Shown here: positions 52,238 to 59,418 of the stretch, one piece after another
How the letters are laid out: each line of letters begins with the position of its first letter
Numbering within the stretch: position 1 is the stretch's first letter
Source: Microbacterium oleivorans
GTDB lineage: Bacteria > Actinomycetota > Actinomycetes > Actinomycetales > Microbacteriaceae
Reading direction: 5' to 3'
Length of the DNA stretch: 64,000 bases
Assembly (NCBI RefSeq): GCF_013389665.1
Contig: NZ_CP058316.1
Span: forward strand, 868,001 to 932,000
Notes under the pieces: generated by a model
The model's database searches: none
Told to the model about the DNA's origin: nothing
What the model saw: only the letters and a program-made list of their open reading frames with translations
Translations under genes and position numbers: made by a program

Positions 52238-53980
52238 TCAGTCCCGGCGGCCGAGGACGCCGCCGAGCAGCACATGCAGCAGCGGGAGCGCCGAGAGCCC
52301 CATCAGCACCGTGCCGAACGTCTCGTCGTCCGGACGCAACAGCACGCCCGCGACCAGCAACCCGGCGAAGACGATGCCCGACACCGCTCGCCGGCCGAGG
52401 CGTTCGAGGCGCGACATCCGACGCTCCAACCGGCGGCTGTCGAAATCGAGGTTGCCGTCTTCGAGATGGGTGATGAGACCGTCGAGTCGCTGCGGCAGCC
52501 GCATCGTGACGTCGGCGAACCCCATGGCCCGGCGCGTCACCTCGCGCATCAGGTCGCCGCGCTCCTCCCGCAGCAGCCGCGCCGCGTACGGTTCGACGGC
52601 GTCCCACAGGTTGAACGCCGGGTCGATCGAGGTGCAGACGCCGGAGGTGAGGGAGGCGGCCCGCACCACGAGCAGGAAGTTCTCGGGCAGCTGGAACGGG
52701 AGCGCGCGCGCCAGCTCGCCGAACTCGCCGGCGAAGTCCCGGAACTCACGCGGGTCGACCTGCTTGAGCTCGGCGAAGCCCATGCCCCCGAAGCGGGCGA
52801 ACAGCTGGGTCATCGCCCGTTCGAGCTCGCGCACGTCGGCCGAGGGCAGCAGCGCGCCGACGCGGGAGATACCGTCCACGAGGCCGCGGCCATCGCGGGC
52901 GGCAGCGGCCACCAGCACGGTGCGCAGGGCATCCCGCGTGGACGGTGAGATGTCGCCCATCATCCCGAAGTCGATGAAGGTGAGCAGCCACGCGGGCTGG
53001 TCAACGCTGCGCTCGGCCTCCGGGACGGGGGTCACGAACACGTTCCCCGGGTGAGGGTCGGCGTGGAAGAAGCCGAACCCGAAGAACTGGTCGAACATCA
53101 CCGAGGCGAACACCGAGGCGACCTCGCTGGGGTCGATGCCGGCCGCGCGCAGCGCGTCGACATCGGTCACCTTGATCGCCGTCACGTCGGCGAGGGTCAG
53201 CACGCGCGACGTCGAGCGTTCCCAGGCGATCTCGGGCACCGCCACCCGTGCGTTGTCGGCGAACTTCTCGCGGAAGCGCTCGGCGTTCGCCGCCTCGTGG
53301 CGGTAGTCGACCTCCTCGAGGCTCGTGACGGCGAACTCCTCGACGAGCGCAGGCATATCGGCCCGCTCCGAGACGATGCGGATGCGGCGCAGCCATCTGG
53401 CGATGCGTCGGAGGGCGGCCAGATCGACGTCGACGATCGTCTCGATCCCCGGCCGCTGCACCTTCACGATGACGTCGGCGAAGCCCGCGTCGGCGGCCTG
53501 GTCGGGGGCGAGGCGGGCCCGATGAGCCTGCCCGAGGGAGGCGGCCGCCACCGGTTCGGGGTCGAAGGCCGCATAGGCCAGCTCGAGCGGCATCCCGAGC
53601 TCGGCCTCTGCCGAGGCGCGGATCTGCGCGAACGGCACCGGAGGCACCTCGTCCTGCAGGCCCGCCAGCTCGGCGGTGATCTCCGGCGGGAGCACGTCGA
53701 GGCGCGACGACATGAACTGGCCGACCTTGATCATCAGGCCGCCCAGCTCGACGGCCAGGGCGTGGAAGCGGCGGGCGAGGCGCTGCATGCGTCGCGAGCG
53801 ACCCCGTTCGGCGAGCCGGTCGAGACCGAACCGCGGCAGCACCATCTCGAACCACCACGTCTGCACGAGCGCGCGGGCTGCGAAGCGCAGGATCCGACGG
53901 TAGCGGGCGCGCGCACGCGCATCACCCGGCGCCTGTCCAGCGCCGGGTGATGCGTGCGGATACGGGTCGGCCGAGGCCAC
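52238..53980 (-). CDS. ABC1/AarF/UbiB-family kinase-like membrane protein
   Basis: A 580-residue atypical kinase of the ABC1/UbiB family, linked elsewhere to quinone metabolism. It has the KxGQ motif in LMIKVGQFMSSRLDVLP, the Ala-rich loop AAASLGQAHRA in place of a Gly-rich loop, the Lys of IVKVQRPG, HADPHPGNVFV and FIDFGMMG, and two C-terminal transmembrane helices (~525-570). The first ~25 residues up to GTG 53980 are poorly conserved and contain a perfect 15-bp hairpin at the DNA level; GTG 53866 would start after it but would truncate conserved RYRRILRFAARA. It starts 6 nt after the PadR gene. Confidence 0.9.
   Translation of the reverse strand: MASADPYPHASPGAGQAPGDARARARYRRILRFAARALVQTWWFEMVLPRFGLDRLAERGRSRRMQRLARRFHALAVELGGLMIKVGQFMSSRLDVLPPEITAELAGLQDEVPPVPFAQIRASAEAELGMPLELAYAAFDPEPVAAASLGQAHRARLAPDQAADAGFADVIVKVQRPGIETIVDVDLAALRRIARWLRRIRIVSERADMPALVEEFAVTSLEEVDYRHEAANAERFREKFADNARVAVPEIAWERSTSRVLTLADVTAIKVTDVDALRAAGIDPSEVASVFASVMFDQFFGFGFFHADPHPGNVFVTPVPEAERSVDQPAWLLTFIDFGMMGDISPSTRDALRTVLVAAAARDGRGLVDGISRVGALLPSADVRELERAMTQLFARFGGMGFAELKQVDPREFRDFAGEFGELARALPFQLPENFLLVVRAASLTSGVCTSIDPAFNLWDAVEPYAARLLREERGDLMREVTRRAMGFADVTMRLPQRLDGLITHLEDGNLDFDSRRLERRMSRLERLGRRAVSGIVFAGLLVAGVLLRPDDETFGTVLMGLSALPLLHVLLGGVLGRRD
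53918..53954. repeat. Perfect 15-bp inverted repeat inside the 5' end of the ABC1-kinase gene
   Basis: CGCATCACCCGGCGC (53918-53932) and GCGCCGGGTGATGCG (53940-53954) enclose a 7-nt loop. It lies 32 nt after the PadR stop, where a terminator or attenuator would be expected, yet within the predicted coding start of the next gene. Confidence 0.8.
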
Positions 53981-53985
53981 CCGCG

Positions 53986-54570
53986 TCAGGCCTGCGCGAG
54001 CAGGGCGTACAGCTTGCGCCGTGCGTCGTCGAGGATCTCGACGGCCTGCTGGACCTGCTCGGGCGAACCGCTGCGGCCGACCTGGGCGGCGGCCTGCGCC
54101 AGCTCGACGCCGGCCTTGGGCAGGGCCGTCATCCGACCGTGGTCGCGCGTCGTGCTCTCCCACGGGGCGGGCTTCTCGCCGGACTCGGCGGCGGCGGCCC
54201 GACCGGCCTCTGTCAGGGAGTAGGTCTTGCGCCCGTTCGACTCCTCGGCGCTGATGAGACCCTCGTCCGACAGCAGCTGGAGCGTCGGGTACACCGAGCC
54301 CGCACTGGGCTTCCACGAGCCACCGCTGCGCTCGTCGATCTCGTGGATGATCTGGTAGCCGTGCATCGGCTGCTCGGCCAGCAGGGCGAGCACGGCGGCG
54401 CGGACGTCGCCGCGACCGACACGGGTGTTGACCTTCTGCTCGAAGTTCGAGCGCAGCTGGTCGAAGGCCTCGAAGACGTTGTTTCCGAGGTCGGTGACGT
54501 TGAAGCCGCCACGGCCGCCGAAGATGTTGTCTCGGCCGCCGAAACCGCCGGTGGGGAATGTTCCGCTCAT
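53986..54570 (-). CDS. PadR-family transcriptional regulator
   Basis: A 194-residue PadR regulator. The Gly/Phe-rich N-terminus (FGGRDNIFGGRGGF) precedes the winged helix (~55-125: AAVLALLAEQPMHGYQIIHEIDER then SAGSVYPTLQLLSDEGLI) and the C-terminal dimerisation helix (~150-194) containing VELAQAAAQV. It is upstream of, and nearly abuts, the ABC1-kinase gene, an arrangement that suggests autoregulation of a membrane-stress operon. The ATG at 54570 has GGGAGG upstream. Ligand unknown. Confidence 0.9.
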   Translation of the reverse strand: MSGTFPTGGFGGRDNIFGGRGGFNVTDLGNNVFEAFDQLRSNFEQKVNTRVGRGDVRAAVLALLAEQPMHGYQIIHEIDERSGGSWKPSAGSVYPTLQLLSDEGLISAEESNGRKTYSLTEAGRAAAAESGEKPAPWESTTRDHGRMTALPKAGVELAQAAAQVGRSGSPEQVQQAVEILDDARRKLYALLAQA

Positions 54571-54672
54571 GCTGACCTCCCGGGTCGTCGATGCGTTAGC
54601 GATACTCGAACGATATATCGGTATCGGCGCGCTCGGCCGGTTTCGCAGGCAATACCCAGCGACCCGAGAGGG

Positions 54673-55041
54673 TCACCGACGCTCGGCGACGATGTCGTCG
54701 GCGCGCTGAGCGATCCACTCCATCAACGGCATCATCCGTTCCATGAGGTCGTCGCCGAGAGGGGTCAAGCGGTACTCCACCCGAGGCGGCACCTCGGGGT
54801 AGGCGGTGCGTCGCACGATGCCGTCGGCCTCGAGCGTGCGCAGCGTCGAGGCCAGCATCTTCTCGCTGATCCCTACCACCGAGCGGCGCAGCTCGCCCCA
54901 GCGCGCGGTTCCGTCGGTCAGGGCGAGCAGCACGAGCACGCCCCACTTGCTCATGACGTGGTCCAGGACGACGCGCGTCGGGCAGTTCTCGGTGAAGACC
55001 TGATCGGACCGCGCCTGCATTTGAGCGAAACTGACGGACAT
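54673..55041 (-). CDS. HxlR/QorR-type transcriptional regulator (DUF24)
   Basis: A 122-residue winged-helix repressor of the HxlR family. The conserved Cys is in TENCPTRVVLDHVMSKWGVLVLLAL, followed by the recognition part RWGELRRSVVGISEKMLASTLRTLEADGIV and EYRLTPLGDDL. Relatives such as QorR and YodB sense electrophiles or diamide through this Cys. It is divergent from a QorB-like reductase gene, the same pairing as E. coli ytfH-qorB. The ATG lies 6 nt from a TAAGCT -10 element, so it appears leaderless. Confidence 0.9.
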   Translation of the reverse strand: MSVSFAQMQARSDQVFTENCPTRVVLDHVMSKWGVLVLLALTDGTARWGELRRSVVGISEKMLASTLRTLEADGIVRRTAYPEVPPRVEYRLTPLGDDLMERMMPLMEWIAQRADDIVAERR

Positions 55042-55071
55042 GTGGGTAGCTTACCTGAAAGTGGGTACCCT
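55042..55071. promoter_or_regulatory. Shared regulatory region of the HxlR/QorB pair
   Basis: On the minus strand TAAGCT (55048-55053) is 6 nt from the HxlR ATG. GTGGGTA occurs twice (55042-55048, 55061-55067), and an imperfect palindrome GGTAGCTTACC (55045-55055) overlaps the -10; TACCCT (55066-55071) may be the -10 for the reductase. These are probable regulator-binding sites. Confidence 0.45.
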
Positions 55072-55137
55072 CCGATCGGAATGTCAGATGCCGTTACGAC
55101 GGTTGACCCGGTCATCACCCGATCGAAAGGATCACCG

Positions 55138-55995
55138 ATGACCATCCTCATCACCGGCACGAGCGGACACCTCGGCCACCTCGTCGTCGACGCTCTGTTG
55201 GCCCGCGGCGCGGCCGCCGACACGATCGTCGCCGGCGCGCGCGACGTGGCGAAGATCGCCGACCTCGCCGAGCGCGGCGTGCGCACCGCGCGGGTCGACT
55301 ACGACGACCCCGACTCGCTCCGCGCGGCGCTAGCGGACGTCGACTCCGTGCTGCTCGTGTCGGGCTCCGAGCCGGGCAGGCGGCTCGCCGGCCACCAGAA
55401 CGTCATCGCTGCGGCCGCCACCGCAGGCGTGACCAAGCTCGTGTACACGAGCGCGCCGAAGGCCACCACCTTCGACTGGGCGCTGGGCGCCGAGCACAAG
55501 GCCACCGAGGAGGCCATCGCCGCCAGCGGCATCCCCGCGGTGATCGTGCGCAACAACTGGTACGTCGAGAACTACATCCCCGACGTTCAGCGCGCCGCCG
55601 ATTCCGGCGTCATCGCGGCGTCGGTGGGCGATGCACGCCTGGCTCCCGCGACGCGCGCCGATCTCGCCGAGGGCGCGGCGGTCGTGCTGCTCGAAGACGG
55701 CCACATCGGCGCGGTATACGAGTTCGCCGGCGACACCCGGATCGGCTACGACGACATCGCAGCCGCCGCAGCGCAGGTGCTCGGGCGCGACGTCGACTAC
55801 GTGCGGCTCACCACCGAAGAGCACATCGCCGCCCTCGAGGGCGCGGGACTGGACGCGGGCACCGCCGCGTTCGTCGCGGGACTCGACACCGGCATCCGCG
55901 ACGGCGTCCTGGACGTCTCCGACGACACCCTGTCGCGCCTCATCGGTCGCCCCACCACGCCTTTCGTGGACGGACTGCGCGCGGCGCTCGCCTGA
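55138..55995 (+). CDS. NmrA-like NAD(P)H quinone oxidoreductase (QorB type)
   Basis: A 285-residue atypical short-chain dehydrogenase. TILITGTSGHLGHLVVDALLARG is the dinucleotide-binding loop (TGxxGxxG form), and there are VDYDDPDSLRAALADVDSVLLVSGSE, KLVYTSAPKA and VIVRNNWYVENY, which resemble E. coli QorB (YtfG). Such enzymes reduce quinones with NADPH. ATG 55138 has AAAGGA at 7 nt; the long upstream open frame is spurious. The divergent HxlR regulator very likely controls it in response to quinones or thiol stress. Confidence 0.9.
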   Translation: MTILITGTSGHLGHLVVDALLARGAAADTIVAGARDVAKIADLAERGVRTARVDYDDPDSLRAALADVDSVLLVSGSEPGRRLAGHQNVIAAAATAGVTKLVYTSAPKATTFDWALGAEHKATEEAIAASGIPAVIVRNNWYVENYIPDVQRAADSGVIAASVGDARLAPATRADLAEGAAVVLLEDGHIGAVYEFAGDTRIGYDDIAAAAAQVLGRDVDYVRLTTEEHIAALEGAGLDAGTAAFVAGLDTGIRDGVLDVSDDTLSRLIGRPTTPFVDGLRAALA

Positions 55996-56010
55996 CCACG
56001 CCTCGACTCT

Positions 56011-56047
56011 CACCGGCCGGCCGCCCGCATTCGGGGGCCGGCCGGTG
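56011..56047. terminator. Terminator hairpin between the QorB-like and PEP-mutase-family genes
   Basis: CACCGGCCGGCC (56011-56022) pairs with GGCCGGCCGGTG (56036-56047) over a 13-nt loop, between convergent genes. Confidence 0.75.
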
Positions 56048-56051
56048 ACGG

Positions 56052-56831
56052 TCAGTTCAGCGGGCGCGTCGAGGGCGGGATGACCCCGTTGGCGTAGAGC
56101 TGCTGGGCGACGTCCTGCAGCGCGGTGAGAGCCACACGCTGCGTCATGGGGCCGTACGAGATGCGAGCGACTCCGAGATCCTCGTACTCGCTCGCCGAGA
56201 GCGCCCCGGGCAGACCGATGACGCTGAGCTTGCGCTCGCCGAGCCCGTCGACGAGTCGCCGGGTGATGTCGGCGTCGAGGATGCCGGGCACGAAGACGAG
56301 ATCCGCCCCGGCGCCGAGGTAGGCGCGACCGCGTTCGATCGCGTCGGCGATGGACTCCTCGGTCGAGCGGTCACCCGCCCGGACGAACGCATCGGTGCGG
56401 GCGTTCAGCGCGAAGGGCACGCCCTCGGCCTCGCCGGCGCGGACGATGGCCTCCACGGCGCGGACGGAGTCGGCCAGTGGCTGCAGCCGGTCCTCGACGT
56501 TGGCTCCGACGATGCCGACTCCGATCGCGCGACGGGCCGTCTCGCCCGCGTCGCCGAACCCGGCGTCGAGGTCCGCCGTGACCGGAACGTCGCCCGCGAC
56601 CGACACGATGCGTCCCACCATGTCGAGGACGAGCTCCAGCGGGATGTTTGTGCCGTCCTCGTAGCCGAACGTCGCGGCGATGGAGTGGCCGGCCGTCGCG
56701 ATGGCGCGCGTCTCGGGCAGCGCCAGGACGGCCTCGGCCGAGACGACGTCCCACACGTTCACCACCCGCAGGATCTCGGGGGCGGCGTGGAGGTCGGACA
56801 GGGTCTGGGCGCGCTCAGCGGGAGTGGTCAT
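56052..56831 (-). CDS. Isocitrate lyase/PEP mutase-family protein
   Basis: A 259-residue (beta/alpha)8 enzyme of the PEP mutase/isocitrate lyase superfamily. The metal-binding loops are present: VPVTADLDAGFGDAGE, VGANVEDRL and FALNARTDAF, with LPGALSASEYEDLGVARISYGP at the C-terminal end. It lacks the KKCGH-type catalytic Cys loop of isocitrate lyase, so it is probably an oxaloacetate/2-methylisocitrate-lyase-like or carboxyphosphonoenolpyruvate-type enzyme of unknown substrate. ATG 56831 lies 7 nt from TACCGT and is chosen; GTG 56840 would overlap that element. Confidence 0.85.
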   Translation of the reverse strand: MTTPAERAQTLSDLHAAPEILRVVNVWDVVSAEAVLALPETRAIATAGHSIAATFGYEDGTNIPLELVLDMVGRIVSVAGDVPVTADLDAGFGDAGETARRAIGVGIVGANVEDRLQPLADSVRAVEAIVRAGEAEGVPFALNARTDAFVRAGDRSTEESIADAIERGRAYLGAGADLVFVPGILDADITRRLVDGLGERKLSVIGLPGALSASEYEDLGVARISYGPMTQRVALTALQDVAQQLYANGVIPPSTRPLN

Positions 56832-56838
56832 GACGCTC

Positions 56839-56844
56839 ACGGTA
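56839..56844 (-). promoter_or_regulatory. Possible -10 TACCGT of the leaderless PEP-mutase-family gene
   Basis: On the minus strand TACCGT, 7 nt, then ATG 56831. Confidence 0.4.
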
Positions 56845-56913
56845 ACGGCGGATCGGCGGGTCGACTTACCCGTTGCGAGGATCACGCCGCCGTGGCAGGC
56901 GACCCGGAGCGTT

Positions 56914-57036
56914 TCAGCCCTGGCGACCCTTGAACCGGGGGTTGAGCTTGTTGATGACGTAGACGCGGCCGCGCCGGCGGACAACCTGCGCCCCGGGCTG
57001 GTTCTTGAGCGACTTGATGGACGCGCGTACCTTCAT
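56914..57036 (-). CDS. rpmJ: 50S ribosomal protein L36, zinc-independent paralogue
   Basis: A 40-residue bL36 that begins [17 protein letters not shown] and ends [12 protein letters not shown]. Normal bL36 carries a Cys3-His zinc ribbon; here none of the cysteines is present, which marks the C-minus paralogue that many bacteria make under zinc starvation so that ribosomes need less zinc. It binds 23S rRNA near the peptidyl-transferase region of the 50S subunit. The ATG has a perfect AGGAGG at 5 nt. A Zur-like box (57047-57067) ends right at the Shine-Dalgarno, so repression by zinc is likely. The regular rpmJ is expected elsewhere, with rpsM/rpsK. Confidence 0.95.
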   Translation of the reverse strand: MKVRASIKSLKNQPGAQVVRRRGRVYVINKLNPRFKGRQG

Positions 57037-57046
57037 GACGACCTCC

Positions 57047-57067
57047 TATTGAGAATACTTATCAGTA
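57047..57067. promoter_or_regulatory. Zur-like operator between rpmJ and the CobW-like gene
   Basis: The 21-mer has the core TGAGAATACTTATCA (57050-57064), an AT-rich pseudo-palindrome of 10 symmetric positions out of 15 in a ~70% GC genome. As I recall the mycobacterial Zur consensus (TATTGAAAATCATTTTCATTA), it matches at 16 of 21 positions. It lies 11 nt upstream of the rpmJ ATG and 51 nt upstream of the divergent gene, so it could silence both. Confidence 0.7.
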
Positions 57068-57117
57068 ACACGGTACGGTGGATACCTGATCACCACAAAC
57101 CGAGCGGGAAGAACACC

Positions 57118-58053
57118 GTGACCACACACCTCGCCATCACCGGAGTCTGCGGCGCCGAGCGCCGACGCTACGCACGACGGAGCGAGATCATCGGGCGGCA
57201 CCGACCGCTGCGGATCGTCGACCTCGCCTCGGACGCCGATCCGCTGCTCGTCCACGGGACGCTGCACGGGATGGAGTCCCTGTGCGTGGTCGACGCGCGG
57301 CATGCGCTCGACGATCTGCGCGACGTGGCGCCGCTGCGCCGCTCGGTCCCCGCCGGCGACGCACGCGCCGATGTCGGCGCGCGCGCCCGGCTCGCGGCTC
57401 AGCTCATCGAGGCGGCGAGCGCCGTCGTGCTGGTCAACTGGGAGCGCCTCCCCACGCCCGACCTGTCGGTTCTCATGGCGGTCGCGTCGCATCTGGCTCC
57501 GACGGCGCGGGTGCGCCTGAGCCGCGGCGTCGCCGACGACCTCGCGGCCCTCGGTTTCGGCTCGACGCTCCCGGCCTCTCCGCCCGGTGAGCGGGCGGGA
57601 TGGACCCACGTGCTCAATGGCACCCATGCACCGTTCCTGACCGACCGCCGCGTCAGCTCGATGCGATACGAGCAGTTGCGTCCGCTGCATCCGGAACGGC
57701 TGGTGCGGGCCCTGGAGATCCTCGACTCGGGCGCGTGCGGGATCCTGCTGCGCTCCGTCGGCGTCTGCCGCGTCGCGACGCGCGCCACGCTGCCCGCCCG
57801 GTGGGAGCAGGCGGGATCGGCGATGTGGATCGATCCGCTCGAGGCCGGTCACGGTCTCGACGACGTCGGGCAGGATCTCGCGCTCACGGGTGTCGACCTC
57901 GACAGAGGGCTCATCCGCCGGACACTCGATGACGCCGTGCTCGACGACTCCGAGCTGGCGGCGGGCCCCGACGCCTGGCGGGACCTCCCCGACCCGCTGC
58001 CCGCGTGGAACCTGGCCGTCGGGGTCGACGACGGCCGGGCCGACGCAGGCTGA
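57118..58053 (+). CDS. CobW/COG0523-like protein lacking the P-loop, zinc-response candidate
   Basis: A 311-residue protein. The C-terminal ~100 residues match the CobW_C domain: RPLHPERLVRALEILDSGACG, then a core strand VGVCRVATR and WEQAGSAMWID. The N-terminal half has the length and secondary-structure rhythm of a COG0523 GTPase (LAITGVCG at beta 1, CVVDARHALDDL in mid-domain, AVVLVNWERL for the GTP-specificity region), but the Walker A GxxGxGKTT is replaced by GVCGAERRRYAR, and the CxCC zinc motif is absent. So it is probably unable to hydrolyse GTP. GTG 57118 has GGGAAG at 6 nt. Divergent from rpmJ across a Zur-like box; it may act in ribosome remodelling, like the CobW-like Mrf of mycobacteria. 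Confidence 0.78.
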   Translation: MTTHLAITGVCGAERRRYARRSEIIGRHRPLRIVDLASDADPLLVHGTLHGMESLCVVDARHALDDLRDVAPLRRSVPAGDARADVGARARLAAQLIEAASAVVLVNWERLPTPDLSVLMAVASHLAPTARVRLSRGVADDLAALGFGSTLPASPPGERAGWTHVLNGTHAPFLTDRRVSSMRYEQLRPLHPERLVRALEILDSGACGILLRSVGVCRVATRATLPARWEQAGSAMWIDPLEAGHGLDDVGQDLALTGVDLDRGLIRRTLDDAVLDDSELAAGPDAWRDLPDPLPAWNLAVGVDDGRADAG

Positions 58054-58068
58054 CCGCCCCGGCCGAGC

Positions 58069-58086
58069 GTTCACGAGATGTTCACC
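58069..58086 (+). promoter_or_regulatory. PHO-box-like direct repeat upstream of chrA
   Basis: GTTCACG (58069-58075) and GTTCACC (58080-58086) repeat with an 11-bp period, in the orientation of the gene that starts 22 nt downstream. The second unit also forms TCACC-GCCC-GGTGA, an inverted repeat, with the following bases. Confidence 0.45.
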
Positions 58087-58107
58087 GCCCGGTGATGAGG
58101 TGGCACC

Positions 58108-59325
58108 GTGTCGAGCCTCGCCGCCGTGTTCGCGGTCTTCCTGCGTCTGGGGGTCACCTCGTTCGGCGGTCCGATCGCCCATCTCGCCTACTTCCGCGAC
58201 GAGTTCGTCGCCCGCCGCCGATGGGAGAGCGACAGCGCCTACGGCGAGCTCGTCGCGCTGTGCCAGTTCCTCCCGGGTCCCGCCTCGAGCCAGGTGGGCT
58301 TCGCGGTCGGGCTCCGCCGCGCCGGCCTGGCGGGCGGACTCGCCGCGTTCGCCGCATTCACCCTCCCCTCGGCCGCGCTGATGGTCGCGGCCGCCGCGAG
58401 CGTGGATACCGTCTCGGGCCCCGTGTCCGCGGGCGTGATCGACGGCCTGAAGATCGTCGCCGTCGCCGTGGTGGCGCACGCCGTGTGGGGCATGGCGCGA
58501 TCGCTGGCCCCGGACCGTCCCCGCGGCACGATCGCCCTGGCTGCGGCGGTGGGGGTGCTCCTCGTGGGCGGTCCGTGGGCCCCGGTGGTCGCGATCGCGA
58601 TCGCCGGAATCGCCGGCGCGCTCTGGCTGCGTGAGCCCGACCCCGCGGCTTCCGTCCCGGCAGCGGCCCGCGTCACCGTCGACACGGCTCCCCCGCCCTC
58701 GGCAGGTCGACGCGTCGGCATCACCGCGCTCGTCGTCCTCGTCGTCGTCGCGGCTGCGGCACCCGTGCTCGCGCGGGTGACGGGGAACGGGGCGGTCGCG
58801 CTGTTCGACGCTTTCTTCCGAGCGGGCGCCCTCGTCTTCGGAGGCGGCCACGTCGTGCTGCCGCTGCTCGAAAGCGCCGTCGTCGAACCGGGATGGGTCG
58901 ACGCCGAGACCTTCCTCGCCGGCTACGGTGCCGCGCAGGCGCTCCCCGGCCCCCTGTTCGCCTTCGCCGGCTACCTCGGCGCACTCGCCGATGTGGGCCC
59001 GGGCGGGGTCGCGGGGGCGGTCATCGCGCTCCTGGCGATCTTCCTGCCCGGGTTCCTGCTGCTCCTCGCCGTCCTTCCCGTCTGGGCCGCGGTGCGGCGG
59101 CGACCGCGCGCGACGGCAGCCGTGGGCGGCGCGAGCGCCGCGGTCGTCGGCATCCTGGGGGCGGCCCTGTACGACCCGGTCTTCACGACGGCGATCGTGC
59201 GCCTCGACCAGTTCGCGCTCGCGCTGGTCTGCTTCGGGCTGCTCGCGCTCTGGCGGTGTCCCGCCTGGGTCATCGTCCTGCTCGGTGCCGCTGCGGGTGC
59301 GGCGTCCGGGGCGCTGGTGTCATGA
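58108..59325 (+). CDS. chrA: Chromate transporter family protein (CHR, long form)
   Basis: A 405-residue inner-membrane protein made of two homologous CHR domains. Domain 1 shows FAVFLRLGVTSFGGPIAHLAYFR and ALCQFLPGPASSQ; domain 2 (from ~225) shows AFFRAGALVFGGGHVVLPLLE and GAAQALPGPLFAFAGYLGA, both typical repeats. About ten helices are predicted. ChrA proteins export chromate, probably as an oxyanion antiporter related to sulfate; some homologues may move other anions. The GTG start has GAGGTGG at 6 nt. The PHO-box-like element just upstream hints at control by phosphate, which would be unusual for this family. Confidence 0.92.
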   Translation: MSSLAAVFAVFLRLGVTSFGGPIAHLAYFRDEFVARRRWESDSAYGELVALCQFLPGPASSQVGFAVGLRRAGLAGGLAAFAAFTLPSAALMVAAAASVDTVSGPVSAGVIDGLKIVAVAVVAHAVWGMARSLAPDRPRGTIALAAAVGVLLVGGPWAPVVAIAIAGIAGALWLREPDPAASVPAAARVTVDTAPPPSAGRRVGITALVVLVVVAAAAPVLARVTGNGAVALFDAFFRAGALVFGGGHVVLPLLESAVVEPGWVDAETFLAGYGAAQALPGPLFAFAGYLGALADVGPGGVAGAVIALLAIFLPGFLLLLAVLPVWAAVRRRPRATAAVGGASAAVVGILGAALYDPVFTTAIVRLDQFALALVCFGLLALWRCPAWVIVLLGAAAGAASGALVS

Positions 59326-59418
59326 CGCCACCGCCCGGCTCGATCCCGCCGGTCGGCTCCCGGGCGTCGGTCGCATCCGAGACCGCGTCCGCGCTCGCAT
59401 CACGATCCGCGGAGGACC

